From assembly GCF_965638725.1 (NCBI RefSeq), contig NC_134962.1, positions 751,501 through 815,500 on the forward strand: 64,000 bases of DNA, given 5' to 3'. Of the stretch, positions 10,621 to 23,095 are shown piece by piece. The notes under the pieces are model-generated. The model was not told the origin of the DNA and made no database searches. It was given only the letters and a program-made list of their open reading frames with translations. Positions within the stretch are counted from its first letter, which is position 1, and each line of letters opens with the position of its first letter. The position numbers were made by a program, and so were the translations under genes. Source of the stretch: Aptenodytes patagonicus. Its lineage: Eukaryota; Chordata; Aves; Sphenisciformes; Spheniscidae.

Positions 10621-13600
10621 GGAGAGGGGCTGTGCAGTTCACACCGAGGTGCCAGAAACTTGGGGAATGTTTTCTCCTTATAAAGTTTTCTTCCCCTGTG
10701 CCTTATCTCCAAACCTGGCCATTTCTGGCAAGGGATACGGCTGTTTGGGATTGCAGCGGCCAGTCCCCTTCCCATAAATGCATCCCTGAGAGACGTGGTG
10801 GCTGGAGGGAAAATGTGCTGGATACTTTGCTGTTTGCTCCAGGGCGCGGCGACACGGGGAGGTGTGCACGGGGCAGGGACCAGCACTTTCCCTGGCAGCC
10901 CTTGCCCCACGCACCGGCTCTTCCTCTTCTGCCCGGGGTCTCTGGCCCCACGGGACTGCCAGCGGTGCTGCCTGGGGCTGCCTGGCCTGGCCTGTCCCTC
11001 CCTGTGCACCCCAAGGGTGACTCAACACACTTGAGTCCGCCTAGCAGAGGCAGAGGGCAGAGACCCCACACCTCCATGAGGTCTTGGGGTTTGGAAGTGC
11101 CCTTGGTACCTGAGCAGCAGTATGGCTTGTGATGAATAAGGTCTTGAGAAGTTTCACCTCTGGAGCAGACTTTGTTTAGTTACTGTTTTTTCTTCATGTG
11201 ATTTAAGCTGACCAGGGCCAGGACCAAGGATGGGTTTTGTTCCTCGTGGAGCCCCATGCCAACCTTCTTTGGCCCTTGGCTGGGTGTGGGATGCTGCAGC
11301 CCCTGTGCCGGAGGCGGCTGCACACTGGAAACCCTCCTCAGCCCAACAGGTCCCCTCCTGCTCCCCTGGACCCCTCACCCCATTCCCCTCCCAGAGCCCA
11401 GGAGGTTTGGTGGTTGGTGTGTCGCTCCAGGGCTGCTGCGGGTACTGAGGACCTTCGTGTGGATGGCAATGTGCTGAAGGCGGTTGGGGTCTATCACTTG
11501 GTGTAATCAGGGTTGCCCCACAGGGCCCACGCGTGGGCTGTGCCCTGGTAAAGCCCTGCTGTCCTGGGCTCTCCCCATGTCCCGGTGTGCCCTGTCCTGG
11601 TCGTGCAGCTGGATCTGCTCCCCCGGTGCTCAGGGCGGTCCTGACGAGGGGCCCCCAACCATGGGTGATGCTTTCTGCTCGGGCATGCTGCAGCACTGCG
11701 CTGGGAGGGTTTGCAGCAAGACGTGCAACCTCTTCCAGCTCCACAAAGGGCTTTTTGGTACAGACAGTGTCACAGTAAGGTCTGAGCGTGCCAAGAACAG
11801 ATACCCAGGAAAAGCCCCGTGAGCCGGGGACTCCTGGTGTGGCAGGGCCCTGGCCCCACTCTGGGGGCACATGGCTGATTTTGCAGCAGCGCTGCCCTGT
11901 GCTACCCTGCATGGCGCCTGGAAAGGCAGCGTCCCAGGTGAAGGAGCTGAGCCGCAGTGGCCAGGGGAGCCCCCTCCTTCATCACCATCTGTGAGGGAGG
12001 CAGGGAGGGAGGTTGGAGTGAGTGCAGCAAATCCTCGCGGAGGGAAAGCTCAGGGCAGCTGGTTTTAATGAAAGCCATCCATGCACCGCTCCACCACATG
12101 CCTGCACAGGCTGGGGGCGTGCAGGTGGTGGTGGGGGTACCGTTCTCACCCCCATAGCTGCTAACCCGGAGCAGTGCTGGCCCCATCGCAGGACGTACTG
12201 CGCAGGTGCTGTCTGCAAGCGCTGCCCCATCAGCGCACCCCTGCCATTACTACCACGGGTTCCCGTTCTCCCTGTTCAGACTCGGGAGGAGCCTCTGAAA
12301 ACATTGCCCTCTTCCTCTTCCCGGACCCCTTGGTGCCGGCAGCGTGGACAGAGCTGAGTTGAGCCATTCCCATGGATGCAGGGAGGGCTCACTGGGGGTG
12401 GGGGTCCAGGGGGCTGCACAGCTCTCCAGGCATTGGGGGAGCAGGAATCCCTTTCCCTTGCCAAGCTGCTGCAGGATCGGGGCTGAGGGGGAGCTGGCGG
12501 CAGCGGGAGCCCACAGCCCCACCGGCAGCTGGTTTCGCCTGCCCTGAGCCGGCCCCACTCCCAGGGCTGCTTCCTGGGCACAGGAGCCTTCGCCATCAGC
12601 AGTGACATGTGCAAGTTTGTTTGGATCTGGCTCTGCCCGTGCAAGCCCACTCTTCCTCCCTTACCCTATGTGAACTTTGGACGCACTCGGCAGCCTGAGG
12701 TCCTGCGGTCGGGATGTGTTTAATTTGCTTTGGGTAATGCGTGACAAACAACCCATAATGGCACCGTCTACCGCAAAGCGATCCAATACAGACTTTTCTC
12801 GTTTGGTGCAGAAGCAGGAGCAGTTCCTTGCTGTGAGGGGTGTTGGTGTGTTTGGGGTGTGCAGGGCCAGGCAGGCCGGGGCGCCCGGCGCTGGTCAGGC
12901 TGCACGGACTACCACAATTTCTGTCTGGTTTTCTGGCCAAGCTCAGAACAGGAACGACTAACAGTGCCTTGTCCCTGCCCTGGCACCTCTGTCAGAAGTG
13001 GCAGGAGCCGATTGCCTGGCTGTTCCCTGGGGCTGTCCGGGGAGCCCCGGGCTTGGTCCCAGCACCTCAGCGAGAGGAAACCTCCCTTGCTTCTGGCTTT
13101 AGTGCCCACTTCACTCACCACCACGTATTGCAGAGGCATCTGCCTGCCCAAGCACTGGAAAATGCTGCACATGGAAGGCCAACCACACTCATGGTGTTAT
13201 TTTTACTCTCCTTAGTAAGACAAGGTTGCATTAAGAGGGTGTTTGCACTGCTGGAGGCCCAAAATAACTCCTCATTTGCTCAAGGTGTTCAGCGGAGGAC
13301 TGTGACTTCCCTCGCACCCACCCCGGTCCTGGAGCTGCTTCAAAGCCTGCTGGTTTCTTGCCTCCCCCGGTCCTGCGCGGGCAGAGCCTCTGTTTGCTTT
13401 CCTGGGTGTGTGCCGGGGAGGCTGGCAGCCCCCGGCTGGGCCCGCACATCCTGACTCAGTCTCTTGTGCAGGCAGATAAACAAGCGGTGAAAAGGAACAG
13501 TGTCTTCCTCTGAGTCGCCCTGTTAAGTTGTCAACCGACTTTTAACAGATCTGCCCGTTTGCCTGCGTTGTCTCCCGCCCCGCGGTGTTCCCCAAAGCGT

Positions 13601-16600
13601 GGCCCTTGGCAGAGCCTCGAGCCGCTGCCTCCCACAGCCCTCCGAAGCTGGGGTGACCTGTCTGCTCCCCACCTTGCGCGGTGATCCCGGCAGCCAGAGC
13701 CCCTCGGCGGGGAGCCTGGCATGGTCCTGTCCCTGCCTCAGGCTCCACGCCGGGGTGGTGGGTCTGGAAAGGGGGCGGCAGGGCTGGGATGCGGGTTCAG
13801 GAAGAGGTTAAAGGGTGAGAAAGTGTTTTATGCTCATGATGACAGGGCTGGCAGGGAGCGTTTGTGGCTGACCGTAGGGATCCTGGCACGTAGGACGCGG
13901 CAGTTACCCCTTGCACGCTGGAGCCAGAGAGGAACTCTGATCTGCGAGCATGGAAAAATACTTCAAAAACGCAGGGAAAAAAACCTGTGGCTGCTCTGTA
14001 CCTTGGTAGGGACTGGGCCGAGGGCTGGGCAGAGTTGGCAAATGGGGTCCGTAAGGGCACCGCAGCCCGGGGCAAGGGAGGACGGGCTGGCACACGGGGG
14101 AAGTTGGGGTCGGTGACTGCGGCACAGGCAGACGTCACCGTTCGGGGCAGGGGCAGCAGCTGGCTCTGTGCGGGCATCACTCCTGTTTTGGGGCTTTTGG
14201 TTGCCGCGTGCAGCGCTCTGGCACTGGGCCAGCGGTTGAGCAAGATGGGCTCGGCGCTGCGCCGGGGCTCCCGCGGCGGTGGGGCTTTGGGAGCCTACAC
14301 AAAGGGGCTCTTGCTCCCGGCCGCGTGCAGCAGGCAGTGCTGGCGGGGCAGGAGGGGGCAGCTGCCCGCCAGGCCAGGCAGTGCAGCGCAGGGAACAGGC
14401 AGCCTTTCCTTTGGGAGGAGAAGTGGCTTTTCCAAGGAAAAGCAGATTGTTTTTCCACCTGGCCCCGCAGCCAGGTCCAGGGAGCCTGGCGTGCTCCAGT
14501 GTCGCAACCACAGGGCGTCCAGTGGATGTGGCCCTGCGGGGCTGAAGCTTCCTCCGCTCACAAGGCAGGAGGAGGGATGTACCGGCGGCTTCAGACGCAG
14601 TCCTGGCCTCTGGCTCGCTGCTCTCTGCACACACCGAGCCAGAGGCTGTTACCAACAAGTGCAGAGCCCCATACCAGCATCGCCTGCGGAGGGGTGAGCC
14701 AGCCAGCTGATAACCAGCTTTTCTGGAAAGCCCTGGGGCAAGGCACTCCCACCCGCTTCTAAAGGCGGGGTTGAGGAGGAATTTTTTATGTCACCGTCTT
14801 TGTTCTTAGGACGAGTCCATGTTTTTATTTAAAAGAAAGGAGAAACAAAAACCTCTCGCATGTCTCTTGATTTATTAGGTCTCTGAGCTCGGCAGAGAGG
14901 TGGAGGGCTGGGGCAGGGTTTCCCTGCCGCCCACTGTGCCGCTGCTCAGGAGGGGGCTTCCCTGGCAGGGCTCCCCAGGGATGGGGCAGCCCCTTCCCGC
15001 TGCTCCAGGGTGATGGGACCTGCGGGCTGGCAGCAGCAACATGTGCAGGGGAAATGGATTCTCCAGCCGTGTCAAGCCTTTCTGAGCTGGTGGCCCCGGG
15101 ATGGCCATGAGGCTGGCCCCAGCTGCCAGCAGGGTCCCACAGCGCAGGAGGGTGGGCTGCGGTGCTGCATGGGACGGACACGTATCCGCTGCCGGGGGGG
15201 CCATGAGCAGGGACACAGTGTTTTGCAACCTGAACTGGTTGAACCTGGTGCGAACTGAATTCCAGTCTCCCCGTGTCATTTCTCAGCAGTTTGCTGGAAA
15301 GCCCCCAGCCCTCCTGCCCCCAGGGTGCCTGTTCCTGCGCGGTGCCTCTCCCCAGTAATCCTCCACCGCCCTCATTGCAGACAGGCTCCGACAGGGTTTG
15401 TGGGAGGAAAACAAGAGGGGTCTGCACTCCCCGGCCACGGCTTTGGTGTGTAGCCTGCTTGTGTTCCTCTGTGAGTGCATGTGTCTGGATTTAAATGCCT
15501 GAAGCTGCGTGATTCCCCCAGGACTCGCACGCGAGCAATGCACTTCCCCCATGCAGGGGGTCGCCTGTGCCTGTCTGTCCGGTTGGCGGCTTCCCGGGGG
15601 TGGGCGTCCGCTAGGCCCCTGGGCGAGCACCGGCACACTCCTGTTTTCCTCTCCTTGCCCAGGACGAGGGCATGGCCGTGGCTCTGGCTGGGAGCATTGC
15701 AGCCCTGGTGCCTCCTGCCCCCGTTTCTTCCTTCCTCTTCCCTCTGTGTCACTGTGGTTGATAACTCAGCGCCCCCCGTGGCCTGCAGGGCAGGGCTTGA
15801 TGAGAACCTGGCAGCAAGGAGGAGGAGGAAGAGGAAGAGTGTGGTTGCCGACCTCGGCCAGAGCTCCCTGCTCAGTGCTGACCCAGGTACCGGCTGCTCC
15901 GCTGGAGCAGGGAGCGAGGGGCCGCAGGGGTCGGCTGCCCCCAAGAGCTGCTGTGGGGAAGAGGAGGGCAGTCCCCCCCCCGGGGCTGGCGTCCTTGCCT
16001 GACTCACGGCCTGTCTCTGTCTCCAGGCTGGTTTTGTCTTCTTCTGCATCTAACTTTTATTACCTTTTTTCCTTCGGAAAAAAGTATTTCTTTGGGCCTT
16101 GTGGGAGCTCCCCTCCACGGGCTGGGCTGGGCTGGCCGCAGTGCCCCCCGGCACTGCCAGCCCCTGCCAGCCCGGCCCTTCCGGACACCCCCCGCCAGCC
16201 CGTGACAAACGATTTTGCCATTTCATGGGTGGGAAAGAGACGTTGATTAACTCCTGCACTTGCCTTTCTGGAAAGGTTATAGCTTAATTGGTCAGACTTG
16301 GAGTCATAAATCATGCACTGAAGGATCAGCGGAGATAAGAAAATTTTTGCAGAATGTTGCAAAAACACTTTTTGGTAGGAGGTATTCAGCTGTGCCCACC
16401 CAGCTGTGGGGGCTGAGGGCAGCCGAGAGCACAGGGCTCCTCCGAGGAAACGATTCACCCTCCAGCGAGGGGCCGGAAATTCTCCCTGCTCTTATCAGTT
16501 AATCTCAGGATTTGCAAAATACCCTTTTTTTTTTCTTTTGGAAAAAGAAAAACAACAGGAAAGCCATTGTTTGCTTTATTCGGAAGAATCTGAATTCCAT

Positions 16601-17354
16601 CTGTTTTGGAAGATGATTCTGTTTCTCCATGGGAAGTGCTATTCCCCCTAACCTAAAAACTAAAATTTAAAAAGTCCCAGCTTTTTCCTAGCCCAGGAAG
16701 GCAGTGGAGGAGAGAGAAAAAGGCTCTGCCCACCAGGGCAGAGGAGAGCGGTCTGACGGCAGCACCTTCCCGCCCTGGGGACGCCGGCTGGTTTGGGCAT
16801 CCCACCGCCTCGGGTGCTCCCACACCACGCGGGCTTGAGTGAAGGCAAACACTGGCCAGCACTGGCCCAGCTCAGAGGTCCCTGCTGGCCCGGGGATCCC
16901 CCCGTCCCCCAGGGACCCGCCGGCGCTCCTGGCCAAGTGCTCAGAGTGGGCAGGGAGCAGCGTTGCAGATGTGAAGCATTTATTATTCATGTCAGTAATT
17001 ATTTCTTCCCTGATTCTCCCCAGCATTTTATTGAGGAATTAGGATGTTAATATAAGGAATCTCAAACCACGCTGCAGGCATCCCTATTACTGCTGCTGCG
17101 CTGCTGCTGCTCAAAAATGGCAAATCAGAAAATGCCCCCAGCTCACTGGGTTTGCCCCAGCCCCAGCTTGACACCGTCAGACCTCGTCTCGACGTGCAGC
17201 AAAAGAGGGGCTTGGTAGGGCCCCAAGCATCCATCTTGCTGCAGGACTGGTGCCTCTCGGTCTTGTCTTGACTATTCTCTTTTCTTCCCAGCCTCCGGGC
17301 ATTTGCTTTGCCTGAGTTTATTTCTTAAACCCCACATTCAGGTCTTCCTGGATT
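10621..17354. other. Intergenic region upstream of TGM2; no gene seen
   Basis: I find no exon with splice sites and recognisable protein similarity on either strand. Open frames here are short or reflect G+C-rich sequence with few stops. One small structure stands out: TTTTTGCA (16344-16351) and TGCAAAAA (16358-16365) form a perfect 8-bp inverted repeat of C/EBP-like half sites. It lies in an A+T-rich patch (about 16,240-16,680) that could be an enhancer. Confidence 0.6.
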
Positions 17355-18298
17355 TACCAGCTGTGGTGAATGGAGTTAAATCCAGTTGGCGGCCGGTCAC
17401 GAGCGGTGTTCCCCAGGGCTCAGTTTTGGGGCCGGTCTTGTTCAATATCTTTATCAATGATCTGGATGAGGGGATCGAGTGCACCCTCAGTCAGTTTGCA
17501 GACGACACCAAGTTGGGCGGGAGTGTTGATCTGCTCGAGGGTAGGAAGGCTCTGCAGAGGGACCTGGACAGGCTGGATCGATGGGCCCAGGCCAATTGTA
17601 TGAGGTTCAGCAAGGCCAAGTGCCGGGTCCTGCACTTCGGCCACAACAACCCCATGCAACGCTACAGGCTTGGGGAAGAGGGGCTGGAAAGCTGCCTGTC
17701 GGAAAAGGACTTGGGGGTGCTGGTCGGCAGCCGGCTGAACATGAGCCGGCAGTGTGCCCAGGCGGCCAAGAAGGCCAATGGCATCCTGGCCTGTATCAGA
17801 AATAGTGTGGCCAGCAGGAGTAGGGAAGAGATTGTGCCCCTGTACTCGGCACTGGTGAGGCCACACCTCGAATACTGTGTTCAGTTTTGGGCCCCTCACT
17901 ACAAGAAGGACATTGAGGTGCTGGAGCGTGTCCAGAGAAGGGCAACGAGGCTGGTGAGGGGTCTGGAGAACAAGTCTGATGAGGAGCGGCTGAGGGAACT
18001 GGGGTTGTTCAGCCTGGAGAAGAGGAGGCTGAGGGGAGACCTCATCGCGCTCTACAACTCCCTGAAAGGAGGTTGTAGCGAGGGGGGGGTCGGTCTCTTC
18101 TCCCAAGTAACAAGCGATAGGATGAGAGGAAACGGCCTCAAGTTGTGCCAGGGGAGGTTTAGATTGGATGTGAGGAAAAATGCCTTTACTGAAAGAGTGG
18201 TTAAACATTGGAACAGGCTGCCCAGGGAAGTGGTGGAGTCCCCATCCCTGGAGGTATTTAAAAGACGTGTAGATGAGGCACTTAGGGACATGGTTTAG
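17355..18298 (+). pseudogene. CR1 ORF2 fragment: reverse-transcriptase palm to C-terminus
   Basis: About 314 codons remain open to a TAG at 18296-18298. Visible motifs are [14 protein letters not shown] (fingers/palm) and FADDTKLGG, the catalytic Asp-Asp box in the CR1 FADD form. After these come the C-terminal blocks around [11 protein letters not shown] and [10 protein letters not shown]. The endonuclease and the first part of the polymerase are missing, so it cannot mobilise itself. The absence of stops or frameshifts suggests a fairly recent insertion. The first Met upstream (17303) is in host flank and is not a real start. Confidence 0.92.
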
Positions 18299-18386
18299 TG
18301 GGCATGGTGGTGTTGGGTCGACGGTTGGACTCGATGATCTTAGAGGTCTTTTCCAACCTTAATGATTCTATGATTCTATGATTCTA
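17355..18386 (+). mobile_element. 5'-truncated CR1 (chicken repeat 1) LINE
   Basis: The element starts inside the reverse-transcriptase coding part of ORF2 and runs to the typical CR1 3' end. After the stop codon comes the short 3' UTR with GGTTGGACTCGATGATCTTA, then three ATTCTATG-type units ending near 18,386. 5' truncation and a short octamer tail instead of poly(A) are hallmarks of avian CR1. The left boundary is approximate. I see no target-site duplication, as is usual for CR1. Confidence 0.95.
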
Positions 18387-21300
18387 CCTCCGTCTCCTCG
18401 CAGCCTTTGGGGCAGCCTGTCCCCTCCCAGCCTGTCCTGGAGCTGAGACCTGACTGTTGTGGTCAGGGCAAGGTCTGAATCCACAGAACCTGGCAGCCCG
18501 CGGGGATGGGGGTGAGGGGGTGGTCCCCTGCGGAGCCTGGGCCCAGGTGCCAAAATCTCTTCAGGTGAGGTTAGGGGATGCTGAGACGCAGAAACTGGCT
18601 TTGCTCCATGTGTGGTGATGATAAAGAACAGCAGCACGGATTTGAGTGCCTTTTCAAAGGGCTCCCAGGAAACTGGCTATTTAAACACAGGTAAAATAAA
18701 TGAAAAATGGTGAGCACCTCTTTCATTTCAATGTGGAAGCTAAAATACACGTTGCTTGCCCCAGTTAAGTAAAGAGGTAACTTCCCGACGTAGGGCCGTC
18801 AAGCCCAAGGCTCGGTCCCTGCCACTTCTACCCTTCCTGGATTTGGGTCGTTTCAGCCTCTGACCTCGTTATCACCGCTGAAGACGGTGCAGGAGAGCAG
18901 CAAAACATAAAACATCTTCTGGGGCACTGGGTGTTATTCCTATAAACAAGCAAAGCACTTCAGAATCAATATGAAGGTTTACTTGCAGCCGCTAGATTTC
19001 ATCTCCTGAATTGTATGATGGGATAAACGAGATCCCAATCCAGCTGCCACCCCATGTACCAGCAGCTATCTGTTCACAGCCGGGCTGAACAGCTCCCAGA
19101 ATTAATTAGAATAATCAATCCTAAAAATGACAAAAGTATTGATTAGCATTTTTGACTCTTCACAGCCTGGCAGTGCTGTGACTCCGGGAGCATTGCAGAG
19201 CGATAAAAAGCAGCCTCAGCTGTGGATGGGAGATGCTTATCCAGTGACACTGCGTGACAGTGAGGGCTTTATATGCAACAATGGCATCACCCAAACGCTT
19301 CCACACGATATTATTTCAGTAATAATATTCTCATCCCTCTTCCTTGCTCTTGTTCAATTTACACAGTGGTTCATTTTCAATACCTGTCTATTTACTACTT
19401 TCCTGGACATAGTAAGAAAGCAGGAGCGGTGGGGAGGGGATCCTCCACACCCACCAATGCCGGGTGGGCTGATGCAGGCAGCTGCCCGGGTTTTGGGCAG
19501 CTTGGCCCCAGCAGACCCCGGCTGGTCCAGCCGTCCCTGCCGGCCCTCACCAGGCTTGGAGCTGCCTTGCCGTAGCATGGCTCCCCGCGGAGGCGTCCCT
19601 GCCCGGGAGCTGGCGTGCCTGTGGCGGCGATGGGGTGCGCAGTGCTCATCACCAGTGTGCAGTCTGCCTTTCCCAAGGGAGATGAGTAACGTGGACGGCG
19701 TGTCCAGCCCGTCAAGGCACCGGCACAAGCCCGGGGTGGGACATGTGTGCTGTGCTGGTCACAGGAGGCTGAGCTCAGCCGCACGCGGCTGCACGCTGAT
19801 AATGAGGACTTCCAAAGCCACGGGCTTCTGTGAAATGACAGGCAAAAATCGGTGTCCAAAGAGGAATTTGGAAGGCATGCTGTTTCTTCAGTGCACTGCA
19901 GAGGCGAGGGTGTAACGGGAGGATACAACAAATCGTCTGTCGGTAGAGCAGAAAATTGAGTGAGGGAACTGTCAGGCCGGGCTTTAAATGCTTTTGGAGG
20001 TAGAAGAGATTTTTGGCTCTCGCAATGAGCTGGGCATCATCCAGGAGGGCACGGCTTTCACCAGCTGTGTGCGCGGGGACGGGGAGCCGGCACGCTCGGC
20101 TGGCTGGTGCGGGGACAGGGAGCAGACACGCTCGGCTGGCTGGTGCGGGGACAGCCAGCCCCAGGTGGCTCGCAGGGATGTTGGGGCAGGGTGAGGTGCG
20201 TCCGTCTGCTCCTTCTCCGGATTTATGTGCTACATCATCTCTGCAGCAAGGGGATTTCTGAAGCCCTTTATACTCGGTGCAGGGCCGGACGGTTGGGCAT
20301 GGGTAAATATAATTACATGAAGAGGTAGGAAAAGTGGCCTGGCTGGGGTAACCTCGGTGACATTCAGGACGTGGCGTTAGTTGGAGAATGGAGCAAAGCC
20401 GGCTGAGATCGCCCAGGATGGATCGTGCACACCTGCCCCAGTGTCTCTCTTTGATAATTACTTTTAAGCCAAAAGGAACGGGATAGACCTCGGCTAGTGG
20501 GATTTCAGTGAAGTGGTGATAGAAGTGCTACTCGGGAAATTAGTGTTTTAGCTGGAGAAGACGGAGTTTAAAAGGACTGAAAGAGTGGACAACGGGTGGG
20601 ACTGGGAGCAGAAGCGACGGGCAGGAGGTCCCAGGGCAGCACCTGGGGAGCAGGCTGGGATCGGTCTTCGTTAGCACTGCCGTTAATGACCTGGGCAGGA
20701 GGAGCGCGGTGGTGTGGGGGGTGGCCGGGACTGCGGCCTCCAGAGAGGAGCTCAGTGGGGCTTGGCTTGGGGATTTGGCAAAAACAAGGCTGAAGGGGGT
20801 ATGAGTGATGCTCACAAACACTGGGATGAGCAAGTGCCCTTTGCTGAGGCGCAGCATCACACAGGGCCACGAGCCATGACCGCACCGCGGCTGGGAGGAG
20901 GAGAGTGTTTTTCTGGAACAGCCTCTACATGAGATATTGCTTTTTCTACGATGTCTCTTGATTAGCTCATGATGCGGCTGCCTGGGGTGGCAGGCAGCGC
21001 AGCACCCTGGCCCGGACAGCCCGTCCCCTGCCTGGTTTCGCCTGCTCCTGGGTGCCCAAACAGGCTGTGCAGCTCGGTGGGACGCGCCTGTGGGGATGAG
21101 ATCCTCGGGGACCCCGGGCTGTTTTGGACAGCAATCGGCGAGGTCGCGCCCAGCTCAGCTGGATCCCCAAGGCTTTGGGACAGCCTGTTCCCAGCGAGTG
21201 GGGAGGCTGGGCAGGATGACACCACCCTCGCCCATGTACTGGGGAGGGGGTAGGGTGGGAGTGAGAACCAGAGATGGAGTTATTTAACCCTTACAAAAGG

Positions 21301-21605
21301 GAGAGGGACTCATTCTGCAGATGCCTGCAGCCTGGCAGCGGGGGCCAGCGGGGCAGGGCACAACAGGGGCAAGCCAGCAGCGGTTTGAGCAGGACCATCC
21401 TACCAGCAGCGAGATGCTGGCGGTGAGCAGGAGAGCCAGGCTGTGGCCACAGCCCGCGCAGGTGACACGGGAGGCTCTCACGGTGGCACCAGCTGCCCGC
21501 TGGCAGTGTCGGGGAGCCCAGGCGAGCAGCCCAGCGCCTGGCTCTCAGCAGGACACGCCTTTTCGTTCTGCTCCACGAGGACCATGCTGGGTGCTTCTCT
21601 TCAGG
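18387..21605. other. Intergenic region between the CR1 and the KIAA1755 3' end
   Basis: No exon recognised. An A+T-rich block at about 18,960-19,150 contains several homeodomain-type TAAT cores (around AATTAATTAGAATAATCAAT), which could mark a conserved enhancer. The remainder is ordinary G+C-rich noncoding sequence with chance open frames, the longest 262 codons at 19127-19915, with no family resemblance. Confidence 0.55.
20070..20155. repeat. 36-bp minisatellite, about 2.4 copies
   Basis: Two full units of about 36 bp (core GCGGGGACAGGGAG then ACACGCTCGGCTGGCTG) and a partial third unit follow head to tail. Copies differ at only a few positions. It lies in intergenic sequence with no associated gene. 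Confidence 0.75.
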
Positions 21606-21611
21606 TTTATT
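21606..21611 (-). terminator. Candidate poly(A) signal of KIAA1755
   Basis: AATAAA on the minus strand lies 498 bp after the KIAA1755 stop codon and is the only canonical hexamer I find in that interval. It implies a 3' UTR of about 0.5 kb. Confidence 0.5.
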
Positions 21612-22108
21612 AACGTTAATAACGTTAGTCCCACGTTAACGAGTGCACATGAACAAAATGCCTGTTGCTGTTGCTCGGCCAAGGCTGCAGCAGCAGCACA
21701 GGGGACGGTAAAATCGCCTGGCGGAGGGGGCAGCACAGAGGGGCTGGCAGGCAGAAACGCCTCGGCACAGGTTTGCGCTCCCATGGGACGCTCCGAGCAC
21801 GGCTGCTGACTGCAGGGAACCCTCACCGCTGTCCTGAGGCAAACCTGGCGCTTGTAGGGATAAATGCACTTTACGTGAGGATTGCTACACACCTAGTAGA
21901 TTATTAATGAACCTCGTGAGGCTGGTGATGGGGTTACTGCCACTGCACAGTGGGTTGAGCGCTAAGTACAGGGAACTGAAGGACTGTGGGACTGAGGGTT
22001 GGGCAACAGGTCCCAGCGTCCCACCTCTGAGCTTGGGACGTCCCATCCAGTTGGTGATTGAGACTTCCACAACTGGACAGAAACGACCCCAAATGGAAGG
22101 GGCTGGTT

Positions 22109-23095
22109 TTACTTGGCATTTGCTTTAGCTGGACTCTCGGTGTGGTGGTTCTCCAGGTAAACAATCTGGGGGGGCTTTTCGGAGGGGCAAGGTGGTCTGG
22201 GACTCTGGAGGTCCCGGGGCAAAGCTAGGCTCGCTGCTGGGGCTTCTTCGGTGGAGTTCTGCGAGTCTGAGTCTTCAGAGGAGAAACTGCTCTGGCTGTA
22301 AACCTGGAAGTACTGGGTGGCTTCTGCCCGCTTATCTGCAGGTGGACCATGTGTGCTGGGGGCTGAGACAGTCCCGTGGGGCACAGCGGTGGGACACAAC
22401 GGGTCAGCACCTGGAAAACATGCCTGGGGAGGCAGGGTGAAGGGATGCCTCTGAAGGGGCTGGCTGCGCTCCTGGGCGAGTTGTCCTGCAGCTCCCAGGC
22501 AGGCTCCGCGCTCGGGTTTTGGGAGGGAGGTGTCAGCAGAGACATGGCGGTGAAAGCCACAGTTGCCCTCTGGACCCTGCCAGCAGCGGGGCTGCGGGGA
22601 GCTCAGCTCCGCACCCAGCACGGGGCCAGGAATGCTGCCGGCCCAGGGCTGTCCTGGCCCCTGGGGCTGTCCCGGTCCCCAGGTGCTGGGCTCTGGCTGC
22701 TCCACCGCCCCCCGGCCCCCCGACACAGCTGGCTCGGGGCTGGCGGTTGCTTTGCAGACTGGGGCTTCCTTGCAAGGGGCTGCAGACCCCGAGCCAGGGG
22801 AGCCAAAGGCATCTCCCTGCCCGTCGGCTTGTGCTCCCCAGGCCTCCTGCAGCTCTGCCAGCATCTCTTCCAGGATCTGCCGGGTCTCCTGGTACCTGTG
22901 CCGTGCCTTGGTCCAGGCTGCCAGCCCTTGGCTGCTCTGCATCCTGCACACCTGAGCCTTCATCTCCTGCAGCTTCTCCAGGGCGAACTCCACTGACAAC
23001 TTCTGGAAGGAGCTCTGCAGGCACTGCAGCGCCTGGCCCTCCCCACGCTTCACCCGGCCTGAGCACTGCCCGCAGTCCAGCTTCAGCCCCGTGAT
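22109..23095 (-). CDS. KIAA1755: KIAA1755 terminal coding exon
   Basis: The acceptor is TTTTCTAG at 23096 upward. The exon starts [20 protein letters not shown], finishes the last spectrin-like helix (near [14 protein letters not shown] and [15 protein letters not shown]), and then runs as a ~250-residue disordered tail. A serine-rich acidic cluster ([13 protein letters not shown]) lies close to the C-terminus. It ends at TAA at 22109-22111. The intron before it is only 82 bp. Confidence 0.88.
   Translation of the reverse strand: MTGLKLDCGQCSGRVKRGEGQALQCLQSSFQKLSVEFALEKLQEMKAQVCRMQSSQGLAAWTKARHRYQETRQILEEMLAELQEAWGAQADGQGDAFGSPGSGSAAPCKEAPVCKATASPEPAVSGGRGAVEQPEPSTWGPGQPQGPGQPWAGSIPGPVLGAELSSPQPRCWQGPEGNCGFHRHVSADTSLPKPERGACLGAAGQLAQERSQPLQRHPFTLPPQACFPGADPLCPTAVPHGTVSAPSTHGPPADKRAEATQYFQVYSQSSFSSEDSDSQNSTEEAPAASLALPRDLQSPRPPCPSEKPPQIVYLENHHTESPAKANAK

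Noticed and set aside
17303-17354. Met start and first residues of the CR1 open frame.
   Set aside because: This part is host flank fused by chance to the truncated element; CR1 similarity begins only around 17,355.
19127-19915. 262-codon plus-strand open frame in the intergenic region.
   Set aside because: No recognisable domain, and the frame crosses the A+T-rich to G+C-rich change without coding-like features.
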